Shown: one piece after another, positions 40,235-48,722 of the stretch
Numbering within the stretch: the stretch's first letter is position 1
Layout: each line of letters starts with the position of its first letter
Assembly (NCBI RefSeq): GCF_014077505.1
Contig: NZ_JACGWA010000005.1
Span: 62,001-126,000, forward strand
DNA: 64,000 bases
From: Colwellia sp. BRX10-3
GTDB taxonomy: Bacteria > Pseudomonadota > Gammaproteobacteria > Enterobacterales > Alteromonadaceae
Reading direction: 5' to 3'
Notes under the pieces: model-generated
Seen by the model: only the letters and a program-made list of their open reading frames with translations
Told to the model about the DNA's origin: nothing
Databases searched by the model: none
Made by a program: the position numbers and the translations under genes

Positions 40235-41089
40235 ATGTTTAACTATGAAAAAGCCTTCTCAAGGAATATTGGCTGGGTTACAGAAGAAGAACAACAAGTT
40301 CTGCGAGGAAAAAAAGTTGCGATAGCTGGAGCTGGAGGGGTAGGCGGCGTGCATTTACTGACATTAGCTAGATTAGGTGTCGAAAACTTTCACATCTCAG
40401 ATTTTGATGACTTTGAAGTACATAACTTCAACCGTCAATCCGGCGCGTTTATGTCGACATTAGGCGAGCAAAAAGTTGATGTTATGGAGCGAATGGCGCT
40501 TGATATAAACCCTGAAGCAAACATAAAATCTTTTCCTGAAGGTATTTTTGATCACAACGTTGATGAATTTCTTGAAGGTGTTGACTTATATGTTGATGCC
40601 TTAGACTTTTTTGCTTTACAAGCTAGGAAAACAATTTTTAAAAAATGCTATGAAAAAAACATCCCAGTGATTACTGCAGCACCACTTGGCATGGGGGCCG
40701 CTTTTTTATGTTTTATGCCAGGTAAAATGACCTACGAAGAGTATTTTCGTTTTGAAAACAAAAAATCTGAAGATGATCAACTTATTCAATTTCTAATAGG
40801 CCTATCTCCTGCAATGTTACAACGACCTTACTTAGTAGATAGCAGCCGAGTAAGCTTTAAAGAAAAGCGAGGTCCTTCAACACCTATGGCTGTTAACCTT
40901 TGCGCAGGAATAGCAGAAACTTACGCGCTTAAAATATTATTGGGTCGTGGTGAAATAATAGCCGCGCCATACGGGCTTCACTTTGATGCTTACCGAAACA
41001 AATATAAAAAAACATGGCGACCATTCGGTAACGCAGGCCTAATACCGAGAATAATGTTTCATATAGCCAAAAAAATTGTTGAGAAATAA
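40235..41089 (+). CDS. ThiF/E1-like adenylyltransferase
   Basis: A 284-aa protein with the E1-like Rossmann fold: AIAGAGGVGGVHLLTLARLG binds ATP, SDFDDFEVHNFNRQSG has the conserved Asp and Arg, and YVDALDFFALQARK follows. Enzymes of this fold adenylate a C-terminal carboxylate of a small protein or a small acid. The C-terminal half (ITAAPLGMGAAFLCFMPGK) lacks a zinc CxxC pair. No cognate ubiquitin-like protein is nearby. It lies in the PEP-CTERM region ahead of a PEP-CTERM protein; AAAAGGAG is placed well before the ATG. Substrate unknown. Confidence 0.85.
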   Translation: MFNYEKAFSRNIGWVTEEEQQVLRGKKVAIAGAGGVGGVHLLTLARLGVENFHISDFDDFEVHNFNRQSGAFMSTLGEQKVDVMERMALDINPEANIKSFPEGIFDHNVDEFLEGVDLYVDALDFFALQARKTIFKKCYEKNIPVITAAPLGMGAAFLCFMPGKMTYEEYFRFENKKSEDDQLIQFLIGLSPAMLQRPYLVDSSRVSFKEKRGPSTPMAVNLCAGIAETYALKILLGRGEIIAAPYGLHFDAYRNKYKKTWRPFGNAGLIPRIMFHIAKKIVEK

Positions 41090-41463
41090 TGTATCACTTG
41101 TATTCTTAATAACTATACCTAACAAGTTTTGTCAGAATTAATTCTAACGGGCATGAGGCAATTTATTATCGAGCATAATTTACTTAACCCTTAAAACAAT
41201 AACGGTAGAACTTTATTTAGCCTAGTTCAATAAAAGAAAGAAGCTTCACTTACTCGGCGTGTTAAGTGTTAAGTGTTAAGTGTTAAGTGTTATAAATAGT
41301 TAAAAACAGTGTCAGTTTTCTTTACACTATAATATTCCTCCCTTAACAGCCCAAACATATAAACCTCAAAAACAATGACTTACAAAGATGGCACTCAAGT
41401 TGCATTATTAGATTTAGAAATTACTAACTAACAAAAAGTTGCTACAACTTTAAAGGATTTAAA
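41090..41463 (+). other. Leader region of the PEP-CTERM gene
   Basis: Holds a heptanucleotide tandem repeat at 41261-41291 and a TATAAT at 41328-41333 without a good -35 element, so a promoter for the PEP-CTERM gene is plausible. A short frame at 41374-41430 (MTYKDGTQVALLDLEITN) has no ribosome site and is not called as a gene. Confidence 0.4.
41261..41291. repeat. Tandem heptanucleotide (GTTAAGT)x4
   Basis: Four perfect copies of GTTAAGT plus a partial fifth, 37 bases ahead of the TATAAT. Copy number of such arrays can change by slippage and move promoter elements. Confidence 0.9.
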
Positions 41464-42261
41464 ATGAAAACATTTACTAAACTATTATGTGCAGCAGCGG
41501 TGGCGTCTGTTGGTACTTTTGCAAACGCAGACGTAATTATTAATTCTGGTTCTACGGGTACTACAGGTGCTGCAACTGAACTACAAGTTAACCTTCAAGC
41601 TACTTCGACTCTTGCTGGTGGTACTTGTACTGGTACTGAGTGTTCACCACTACCTACCTCTACATTTACAGAAGCAGGTACTGGTGTAGTTACTAGTTTG
41701 CTACCTGGTGGTCAATTTGGAGTTTTTAACTCTGGTTTTAATTCTACCTGGTTCTTAAATGCAGTATATCAAGATTTGTCTGGTGGTTATGCCTTTGGCT
41801 TCCCTAACTTTAACGCTACTGGTTATGTTGATCTTTTCTATGTAGAACAAAGTACTGGCAACACAGAACAAATGGCTCGTCTTTTAGTTGGTGGTGGGCA
41901 AGTTGAACCAGCTAACGTTAATCTTTCGGGCATAGTAGACTATAGCTGGTTAATGTCTGCTACAGATACTGGTAACACAGCTGCAGATGCTAAGACTTTC
42001 TTTGAACATACTAGTGCTTCAAATGGTTTCACTAAGTTTTATGACATTTGGGCTGATACAACTACTGCAGATGTTGCTTGGGACTTTGACTTTTCAGTTG
42101 CAACGCCAAACGCTCCATACAATGGTGATACTACAAGCGCAACTCGTTCAACTGACTTAAACGGTCAAATAGTTTTTAATGTTCCAGAGCCTTCTTCAAT
42201 TGCTATTCTTGGTCTTGGTTTACTAGGTTTAGCTGGCGCAGCTCGTCGTCGTAAATCTTAA
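41464..42261 (+). CDS. PEP-CTERM sorting-domain protein
   Basis: A 265-aa exported protein with a signal peptide (residues 1-22, ending FANA) and a C-terminal PEP-CTERM tail: VPEPSSIAILGLGLLGLAGAA, then the basic end RRRKS. This three-part tail (PEP motif, membrane helix, arginine cluster) is cleaved by exosortase. The body is rich in Thr, Gly, Ser and Asn, as in heavily glycosylated surface proteins; its fold is not recognised. AAAGGA lies 9 bases ahead of the ATG. A strong terminator follows, so it is a single-gene unit. Exosortase is encoded 5 kb downstream. Confidence 0.93.
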   Translation: MKTFTKLLCAAAVASVGTFANADVIINSGSTGTTGAATELQVNLQATSTLAGGTCTGTECSPLPTSTFTEAGTGVVTSLLPGGQFGVFNSGFNSTWFLNAVYQDLSGGYAFGFPNFNATGYVDLFYVEQSTGNTEQMARLLVGGGQVEPANVNLSGIVDYSWLMSATDTGNTAADAKTFFEHTSASNGFTKFYDIWADTTTADVAWDFDFSVATPNAPYNGDTTSATRSTDLNGQIVFNVPEPSSIAILGLGLLGLAGAARRRKS

Positions 42262-42281
42262 TTATATTTAAGTGACCAATG

Positions 42282-42310
42282 AAAAGCCTTCTTAATGAAG
42301 GCTTTTTTTT
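42282..42310 (+). terminator. Strong terminator after the PEP-CTERM gene
   Basis: A 10-bp stem (AAAAGCCTTC, loop TTAAT, GAAGGCTTTT) followed by eight T residues in total. Standard intrinsic terminator on the plus strand. Confidence 0.92.
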
Positions 42311-42337
42311 GTCTAAATATTGACTAGTCTAAAATAA

Positions 42338-42852
42338 GATTGACACTTTCCCAGCAATTAATTGGAGAGTGCTATGGAATGAACCACTAAACGTACTCAA
42401 AAAATTACTCCCTCGCTTTTAAATTAAGCGTCATTTTGTAAAGTGCTAAGTTAAAGAAACAGAGAAATAACGTATTAGTGCGCCATTCAGAAAAAGGTGC
42501 TCAATATCGCTCAAACCAATACCACAGCTCTACAAGTAATACCATATCAATTGATTAATGATTAATGATTAATGATTAATGCCGTTGACAACTATTGTTA
42601 TCAAAGTGCCCTAACTGAGCCTATCAAAGGCATACTGAAGAATAAATACTTACTTTAATGGTAAAACCCAAAGGCTTGAAGGATACAAAGAAAATGGCTA
42701 GGGGATGCTGTGATGCATATAATGAACGAAGGTCACATGAGAAGCTAAAATACAAAACGCCTGATGAAGTACATCAGGCGTTTTATTTTTATGTGTCAAC
42801 CATACTAGAACGGCAACATCAGGTTTCTTTAAAGCAAAACAATAACGATTAA
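42338..42852 (+). pseudogene. IS3-family insertion sequence remnant
   Basis: Three transposase pieces survive. RHSEKGAQYRSNQYH (42481 on) matches the HSDRGSQYxSxxY motif of the DDE domain, then in another frame DNYCYQSALTEPIKGILK (42587-42640) matches the DNAxAE-xxxxLK motif, and then YNERRSHEKLKYKTPDEVHQ (42718-42777) matches the YNxxRPHxxLxxxTP end. Upstream, TTKRTQKITPSLLN near 42380 reads like the start of orfA. Stops and frameshifts separate them and most of orfA and orfB is deleted. No clear terminal inverted repeats remain. It lies between the PEP-CTERM gene and the second prsT. Confidence 0.75.
42554..42581. repeat. Tandem heptanucleotide (ATTAATG)x4
   Basis: Four perfect copies inside the IS remnant, at the break between two transposase frames. 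Slippage here may itself have made the frameshift. Confidence 0.9.
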
Positions 42853-42857
42853 TTCTA

Positions 42858-45530
42858 CTATTTGATAATTGACAAATAATGCTGCTTTATTTCGTTATTA
42901 TGAGGTGCTAATAAATAAGCCTTTTTAATTAATTGTTGAGCTATATCTATATTACCCCTTTGCTGTTGTATCAAAGCAGCGGTATCTAAAACTGATGGGT
43001 TTTCTGGTTGTAATTTCAGCGCCTTAGATATAACAACATAAGCATCTTCATTTTGATTGCTTTTAAGGTGTATCCAAGCCAAATTATTTAGATACTGAAT
43101 ATTATTGGGATATTTAACCAATAATTCTCTATAAGTAGCTTGAGCAAGTTTACTTTCTGAATTGATAGCAAGTTGTGCTAGCAACGCTTTAGAAAAATAA
43201 TCGTCTGAATATTCAGTTACGTGCTTTTTCAAAAAATCTAAAGCGTCCATACTTCTATTTTGTTCAATAAATGCAGTATAAATAAAGTTTACATTTTGAG
43301 AAGATGGTTGCATTTTATATAATTCGATTAAACCAGGTAATGCCCTTTTGAAGTCACCTTCTTTATAGGTTATTTGTGCTAGTAAGCCTTTAACATAATC
43401 AGTTGCTTTGAGTTCATCAGATAATTGATCAATATTGAATTTCGCTAAATCCAGCTTATCATTTAGCATTAAATAATAAGGGTACACCAATGTGGCTTTT
43501 GGGTTATCTGGTTGTTTACGTAGCCATGATTCCGTAGTAACTAATGCCAAACTATGCTCACCACTACTTTCTAAGCTTACTATTTTTCCAAGCCATGCAT
43601 TCTCTTGAGTTGAGTCAGCTTTTATCCACATATCAAAGACAGCGGCAGCCTGATCAAACTCCGATAAAAATAAATGGCTTTTACTTAACAGTGCCCAATA
43701 TAGTTGGGGTGTATCTTCATTAATAGACACCACATCAGTTAACAAATTTACAACTTTTGCATAACTTTTTTCCGAAAATAAAACTTTACCGTATATCAAC
43801 CGCACATTTAAACTTTCTTGATTTTTTTCAAATAATGCTTTTACCTTAGCTATCGCATCATCTGGTTTGCCTATTAATGTAGCTATGCGATAGTTTTGAA
43901 TTAACACCAATAAATTGTCAGGTGATTTATCTAATAGTAGTTTAATTTTTACTAGCGCTTGACTGAAGTTTTTGGCTTGAATATCTTGTTCAATAAAATA
44001 TTGCAGCGCGAAATCATTATCAGGTTCAAGCGTCAACACTCTTTTAAACGCTAGTTCTGCTAATGACTTTTCATTTTGCAATAAATAAATTTTTGCCGCT
44101 AAATTATGTCCTTGAATTTGGCTTGATTCACTCTTTTGCCATGACTTGGCGAGTGTTAATGCTTTATCATAATCTTTAGTTGAAATATATGCTTGTGCTA
44201 GAGCCAATTTTGCCATGGGTAGATTTGGATCAATTTGTATCGCTTTTTCTAAATCAGTAATTCCGTCCAAATCGTTAATTGATAATTTTAGAATACCTAG
44301 TCGAGTAATTTCTTCTGGCTTATCTGATTGCAAATCATAAGATTTTTCAATTAGTGATTTAGCTTGCTCAAATTTACCATCTGTTAATAATTTAAAACTT
44401 GCTGTAGTCAACATTTCAGTATCATCAACGGTAAATTCTGTCATGTTGACAAGTTTATCAATTGCATCACCAGTATAACCCAGCTTCATTTGAACCATAG
44501 TCAACACTCGTTGAATAGGATGATTCGCAGGTAAATCATTAACAGTTGAAACCAAATACTGATGGGCTAGTTCATACTTTTCCAATTGAAAAGCACTTAA
44601 CCCGGCAATTACTTTATTAGAAGAAGTGTTTAGTCCGTTTTGAATTGCCTTTTCGGAATAAGCTAACGCAAGTGCAAATTCTTTATTTTCAAAATCAATA
44701 ATGCTTTTTAGTTGATTAACAAATGGTTGTTCCGGTAATTGAATCAGCAAAGGTGCTAGTTGTTGATTTGCTTCATCGAATTCACCATTCTTGATATAAG
44801 TGTTTGCCAAATATAATCGTATTTTTATATTTTTTGTCACTAATGACTGATAATTTAAAAAAGAGGATATCGCTTGGGGGTAATCTTTTTCTACAAAATA
44901 CAGCTGACCTTGAAGCAGCAGGGCCTCCAATAAATCTGGTGACTGCTCAACAACTTTATTAACCAACTTCAATGCACCAGCAATGTCTTTATCATCCGCT
45001 TGTATATAAGCACTACCTAGTTGACTAAATACAGATTCTGCAGAAATTTCATTAGCTTTAGCAATAGCATTTTTAGCTTCTGCTTTTTTATCTAAGTTAA
45101 TATAGGCGAGTACTTGGTACAGCAATACTTCAGGTAAAACCTTTGGATTCACATCTCTATATACATTCATAGTATCGATGGTTTCAATGATTTTTTGATT
45201 ATCATCAAGTAAATAAATGGCAGACAACAACTTAGGGAGCACAATGTTTATATCAACATTTAAACTGATAGCTTTTTCAAATTCTTTTTCTGCCGCAGCA
45301 GCTTGGCCTAATTCTAAATATACATTGCCTAATAAAACACGAGCTTCACCATTATTTAAATCATTACTAACAGCATTTTTTAAATCAATTACTGCTTCAG
45401 CATTTTTATTTTGCTGAATATGGCTTTTCGCACTGCTAATATATTCTTCAGTCGATTTATTGGGCGAGCAAGCACTTAAAGCTATCAATATACAAGTTGC
45501 TAAGGTTATCTTTTGGGTTTTAAATCTCAT
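42858..45530 (-). CDS. prsT: PrsT-type TPR lipoprotein (second copy)
   Basis: An 890-aa lipoprotein like the first copy: lipobox ALSAC with Cys21, then EEYISSAKSHIQQNKNAEAV and TPR-like repeats to the end (QYLNNLAWIHLKSNQNEDAY near residue 815). It differs clearly in sequence from the 915-aa copy but keeps the same layout, so the two are old paralogs rather than a recent duplication. AGGGATAGAG precedes its ATG. It has the wecC fragments upstream and the IS remnant downstream. Role as for the first copy, uncertain. Confidence 0.87.
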   Translation of the reverse strand: MRFKTQKITLATCILIALSACSPNKSTEEYISSAKSHIQQNKNAEAVIDLKNAVSNDLNNGEARVLLGNVYLELGQAAAAEKEFEKAISLNVDINIVLPKLLSAIYLLDDNQKIIETIDTMNVYRDVNPKVLPEVLLYQVLAYINLDKKAEAKNAIAKANEISAESVFSQLGSAYIQADDKDIAGALKLVNKVVEQSPDLLEALLLQGQLYFVEKDYPQAISSFLNYQSLVTKNIKIRLYLANTYIKNGEFDEANQQLAPLLIQLPEQPFVNQLKSIIDFENKEFALALAYSEKAIQNGLNTSSNKVIAGLSAFQLEKYELAHQYLVSTVNDLPANHPIQRVLTMVQMKLGYTGDAIDKLVNMTEFTVDDTEMLTTASFKLLTDGKFEQAKSLIEKSYDLQSDKPEEITRLGILKLSINDLDGITDLEKAIQIDPNLPMAKLALAQAYISTKDYDKALTLAKSWQKSESSQIQGHNLAAKIYLLQNEKSLAELAFKRVLTLEPDNDFALQYFIEQDIQAKNFSQALVKIKLLLDKSPDNLLVLIQNYRIATLIGKPDDAIAKVKALFEKNQESLNVRLIYGKVLFSEKSYAKVVNLLTDVVSINEDTPQLYWALLSKSHLFLSEFDQAAAVFDMWIKADSTQENAWLGKIVSLESSGEHSLALVTTESWLRKQPDNPKATLVYPYYLMLNDKLDLAKFNIDQLSDELKATDYVKGLLAQITYKEGDFKRALPGLIELYKMQPSSQNVNFIYTAFIEQNRSMDALDFLKKHVTEYSDDYFSKALLAQLAINSESKLAQATYRELLVKYPNNIQYLNNLAWIHLKSNQNEDAYVVISKALKLQPENPSVLDTAALIQQQRGNIDIAQQLIKKAYLLAPHNNEIKQHYLSIIK

Positions 45531-45577
45531 TAGTACTCTATCCCTGATTATTAGGTAAATTCGCTATAATATTTTTA

Positions 45578-46645
45578 TTGTAAAACACCACACGCATCAA
45601 TAATATTTGCACTCGCCACCAAGGTTTTATAACTATCATGCCCTGTAACAATCACAATAACATCTGCCCACTTAAGCATATCATCAATACTCTCAATGCG
45701 ATCACATTGCCATTTAGGTACATGTTCATCATGATACTTAACATTAAATCCTTGCGACTTAATATATTTCAATATTGGCTCTGCAGGGGTTTCTCTGCAA
45801 TAATAAGAGGCCTGTCGTTATTAAGCTTTCTTGCCAAACGTATAAACTCACCCGTTTTAGTGCTTTCCACTAAAAACCATGGATCAATAGGTATACAATG
45901 TCCACCGACACCAGGTCCCGGATTTAATACATTCACTCTAGGGTGTCGATTAGCTAGTTTGATCACGTCATTCACATCTACATGCAACTCTTTACACACT
46001 TGGGCGAGTTCATTAGCAAAAGCAATCCCAACATCACGAGAAGTATTTTCACGCATTCGGCTGAAGTTAAATCAGCTAAAAACACCCACCTTCTACAAAA
46101 CTTTGATATATCGCTTTAACCTTTTGTTGAGCTTTAGCGCTTGAGGTGCCAATAATTCTATCATTATGAACTAATTCATATAATGTTTGCCCAAGAATAG
46201 CACATTCAGGACAGTGCACTACATTAAGGCCTTTTGCCTTTAAGACGTTTTTCCACTTCCAAACTTGTTTGCGGAGAAATAGTAGACTAAACAATAACGG
46301 TTTGTCCATCTTTAGCCACTTCTGTAATCGCATCTATGGCAGAAATCACATAAGTGCGTTCACAGCTATTACCTTTAGCAAGCCCGTTATGTGGTGTAGA
46401 CACGGCGACCAAATAAGTTTCACTTGAAGGGATTTTTGTCGAGGCGGTTAAATAACCTTGTGACACTACTTTTTGAACTAACTCAGGCATACCTTCTTCA
46501 TCAAAAGGACGCTCGCCTCGATTAATTAAGTCAACCTTATCTTGGTTTAAATCAACACCCGGAACAGAATAACCAGCTTGTGCTAGTAGGCTTGAAATAA
46601 ATAACCCCATTTAGCTCAAACCAACAACTGTTAAAGTCTCATTTT
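45578..46645 (-). pseudogene. wecC: UDP-N-acetyl-D-mannosamine dehydrogenase, broken
   Basis: Four successive pieces in different frames read as WecC. The N-terminal piece is ETLTVVGLS, then a stop, then MGLFISSLLAQAGYSV. Next is HCPECAILGQTLYELVHNDRIIG, split from the first piece by a frameshift near 46300. Third is VGIAFANELAQVCKEL through GPGVGGHCIPIDPWFLVE. Last is ADVIVIVTGHDSYKTL. The motif GGHCIPIDPWF points to WecC rather than UDP-glucose dehydrogenase. About 60 residues between the third and fourth pieces are missing. The enzyme would oxidise UDP-ManNAc to the uronate. Clearly non-functional. Its 5' end runs directly into a prsT fragment. Confidence 0.85.
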
Positions 46646-46937
46646 TAGCCACTATAGATAATTCTACAAGCTCACTATTATCAGCAATAATATCAAGTTC
46701 TTTAACGGTGTCTAAAACTCTACCAACAGCTAAGCATGCCCTCACTAAAAAACCTTATTCCACCATTTTCAGGTGCTAACTTAACCGCATTTTTTAACGC
46801 TATAATTGATTCTTTAAATTGGTTTTCTTTTAAAAAGGTGTTTGCCTGAGTAAGCTAAGTTTGAACGTTTTCTTTGTCACCACAAGCAGATATTGCGAGC
46901 ACAAGGGATAAACATGTTATTAGCTGGTTGATTTTCA
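46646..46937 (-). pseudogene. prsT: PrsT fragment (third copy), 5' end only
   Basis: From a TTG at 46937 with GGAGT upstream, the frame reads KINQLITCLSLVLAISACGDKE (lipobox AISAC), then a stop, then LTQANTFLKENQFKESIIAL and KNAVKLAPENGGIRF, the first TPR of the PrsT family. A frameshift follows and the repeat goes on as FLVRACLAVGRVLDTVKELD before the sequence passes into wecC. So about 95 codons remain, with one nonsense codon and at least one frameshift. Confidence 0.8.
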
Positions 46938-47228
46938 AACTATCAACTCCTTTTATTATATTATTTATATTTTGTTGCCGCTTAGTATGCACTTTTCATC
47001 GAAATAAAGTAGTAACACAATTCATTTTCTTAAATTATTATTCGTTCACTCAACTAAATATAACAACTTAACAATCTTTAAATAAAGACAAATCATTAAA
47101 AGCTTGTTAACTTAATTAGATGAACACTCAAATTCAATAGAAATAGCTTTTAACTTTACAATGTGTCTTTAAGAACACTTAGATAAAGTTTTCATTTATG
47201 AACCTGATTATAATACAAATAAAGTAGT
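46938..47228. other. Region between prsT fragment and exosortase
   Basis: About 290 AT-rich bases with no gene. It should carry the promoter for exosortase and perhaps an old prsT promoter on the other strand. No consensus element stands out. Confidence 0.4.
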
Positions 47229-48626
47229 ATGATAAAATTGAACACACTCATTGAAATAGCTCGCACTTTTTTTAAAACACCACTTCTAGGTGTTTTGCTT
47301 ATTATATTCACTGTCTCACTTTTAAACATTCCAGTTTTAGAAACTCTATGGCGTCATAGCTTTGACGATGGAACCTATTCACACGCTTATTTAATTCCAA
47401 TTATTTCATTATATTTATTTTATATACTACAAAGTGCCGGCAAAATAACTTTCAGAACACAGCTATCTATTCCCGCTACTGCAATTTTCATTTTGTCTTG
47501 CCTAGCTTTATATATAACGAGTAACGCACAAATAAGCTTAGGTTACTGGTGTTCAGTGTTAGCAGTGCTAGTAACAAGCATTAACATGCTATATAAATTC
47601 AACAAATATATTGTATTTCCTAGTTTATTTTTTATATTTATCTTACCCGTTTGGGGCATCCTCAATTCCACTCTTCAAGCCATATCTGTGAATGCAGTAA
47701 AGTTTTTGATGAGTTATACCGGCATTCCTACATATGTAGAAGGTAACTTTGTTACTATTCCTGCGGGCGTTTTTCAAATCGCAGGTGGCTGCAGTGGCCT
47801 TAGGTATTTTATTGTTTCATTAGCAATCAGCTCAATATTTACTTTTCTTCATATTAAAAGCACTAAAAAAGCATTAATGTTTTTTAGCATCGCAATTGTG
47901 GGCGCACTAGTAACTAACTGGATAAGAATTACGGCATTAATACTTATTGGTGAATATACCGATATGCAAAGTAGTTTAATGGATGATCATAATACCTTCG
48001 GTTGGTATTTATTTATTCCTTTCATGATTATATTATTTTGGTGGGGTAACAAATTAGCAGATGTTGACGTGTTAACTCCTTGCAAAATTGAGAAAACGAA
48101 GGCTATACCCAATCTATACATTGTTATGTTTTTGCTGTCAGCGTTAACTTTATCATCAACTAGCTTGCAGTCACTTTTGCATAAGCCCATAAATGAAATA
48201 TCCACTCAAATACAGCTTGATAAAACTTCCCCAACTATTTACATGTATTCAAGCGTAAAAAGTGTACCGTTAAATAGTAATAAAACTATTTATCAAATAT
48301 TTTCTTTCAGCGCTCAAGATTTAGACGAGAAGCCCAGTTACTTTGGAAATGACATACTTCCTGAAGGATATAAAACCATTAAGACTGAAACAAAAAATGG
48401 TTGGAATCTAACTTATGCGCGTTTAAATAAAAACAAAGCAGTCATTTTACACAAATATGAAATTGATAATATAACCTATACAGATATAAGAAATTTTAAG
48501 CTAGCGCGACTTAAAAAAGCACTATTTAATATAAAGAACACTAAACTGCACTGGGTATACTTAACTTGTGATAGTAACTGTGAAAGCACAATAGAAGACT
48601 TTTTTAACTCTCAAGAAAGTAATTAA
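47229..48626 (+). CDS. xrtA: Exosortase A (EpsH/XrtA family)
   Basis: Exosortase is the multi-pass membrane transpeptidase that cleaves PEP-CTERM tails. The 465-aa protein has about eight membrane segments in the first 300 residues and the three conserved residues of the family: Cys188 in AGGCSGLRYF, Arg233 in NWIRITAL and His254 in DDHNTFGW. A C-terminal soluble part (about residues 310-465) resembles the EpsI domain often fused to exosortase A. The opening LRHSF-DDGTYSHAYLIP style segment is also typical. Ribosome site is weak. It is followed after 96 bases by a secreted beta-helix gene in the same direction. Confidence 0.93.
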   Translation: MIKLNTLIEIARTFFKTPLLGVLLIIFTVSLLNIPVLETLWRHSFDDGTYSHAYLIPIISLYLFYILQSAGKITFRTQLSIPATAIFILSCLALYITSNAQISLGYWCSVLAVLVTSINMLYKFNKYIVFPSLFFIFILPVWGILNSTLQAISVNAVKFLMSYTGIPTYVEGNFVTIPAGVFQIAGGCSGLRYFIVSLAISSIFTFLHIKSTKKALMFFSIAIVGALVTNWIRITALILIGEYTDMQSSLMDDHNTFGWYLFIPFMIILFWWGNKLADVDVLTPCKIEKTKAIPNLYIVMFLLSALTLSSTSLQSLLHKPINEISTQIQLDKTSPTIYMYSSVKSVPLNSNKTIYQIFSFSAQDLDEKPSYFGNDILPEGYKTIKTETKNGWNLTYARLNKNKAVILHKYEIDNITYTDIRNFKLARLKKALFNIKNTKLHWVYLTCDSNCESTIEDFFNSQESN

Positions 48627-48722
48627 TCATATTTATGAGTTAAAAAATTTATATACCTTATAAATTACAGTATCAAAAATCACCACACACAATAATTTAA
48701 AAGATAAGCAGAGCATAAAGCA

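Noticed and set aside
41300-41340. Sigma-54 promoter ahead of the PEP-CTERM gene
   Set aside because: PEP-CTERM genes can be controlled by PrsR and sigma-54, but no GG-N10-GC pattern is present; only a TATAAT was found.
41374-41430. 18-codon frame upstream of the PEP-CTERM gene
   Set aside because: No ribosome site and no similarity; chance frames of this length are common.
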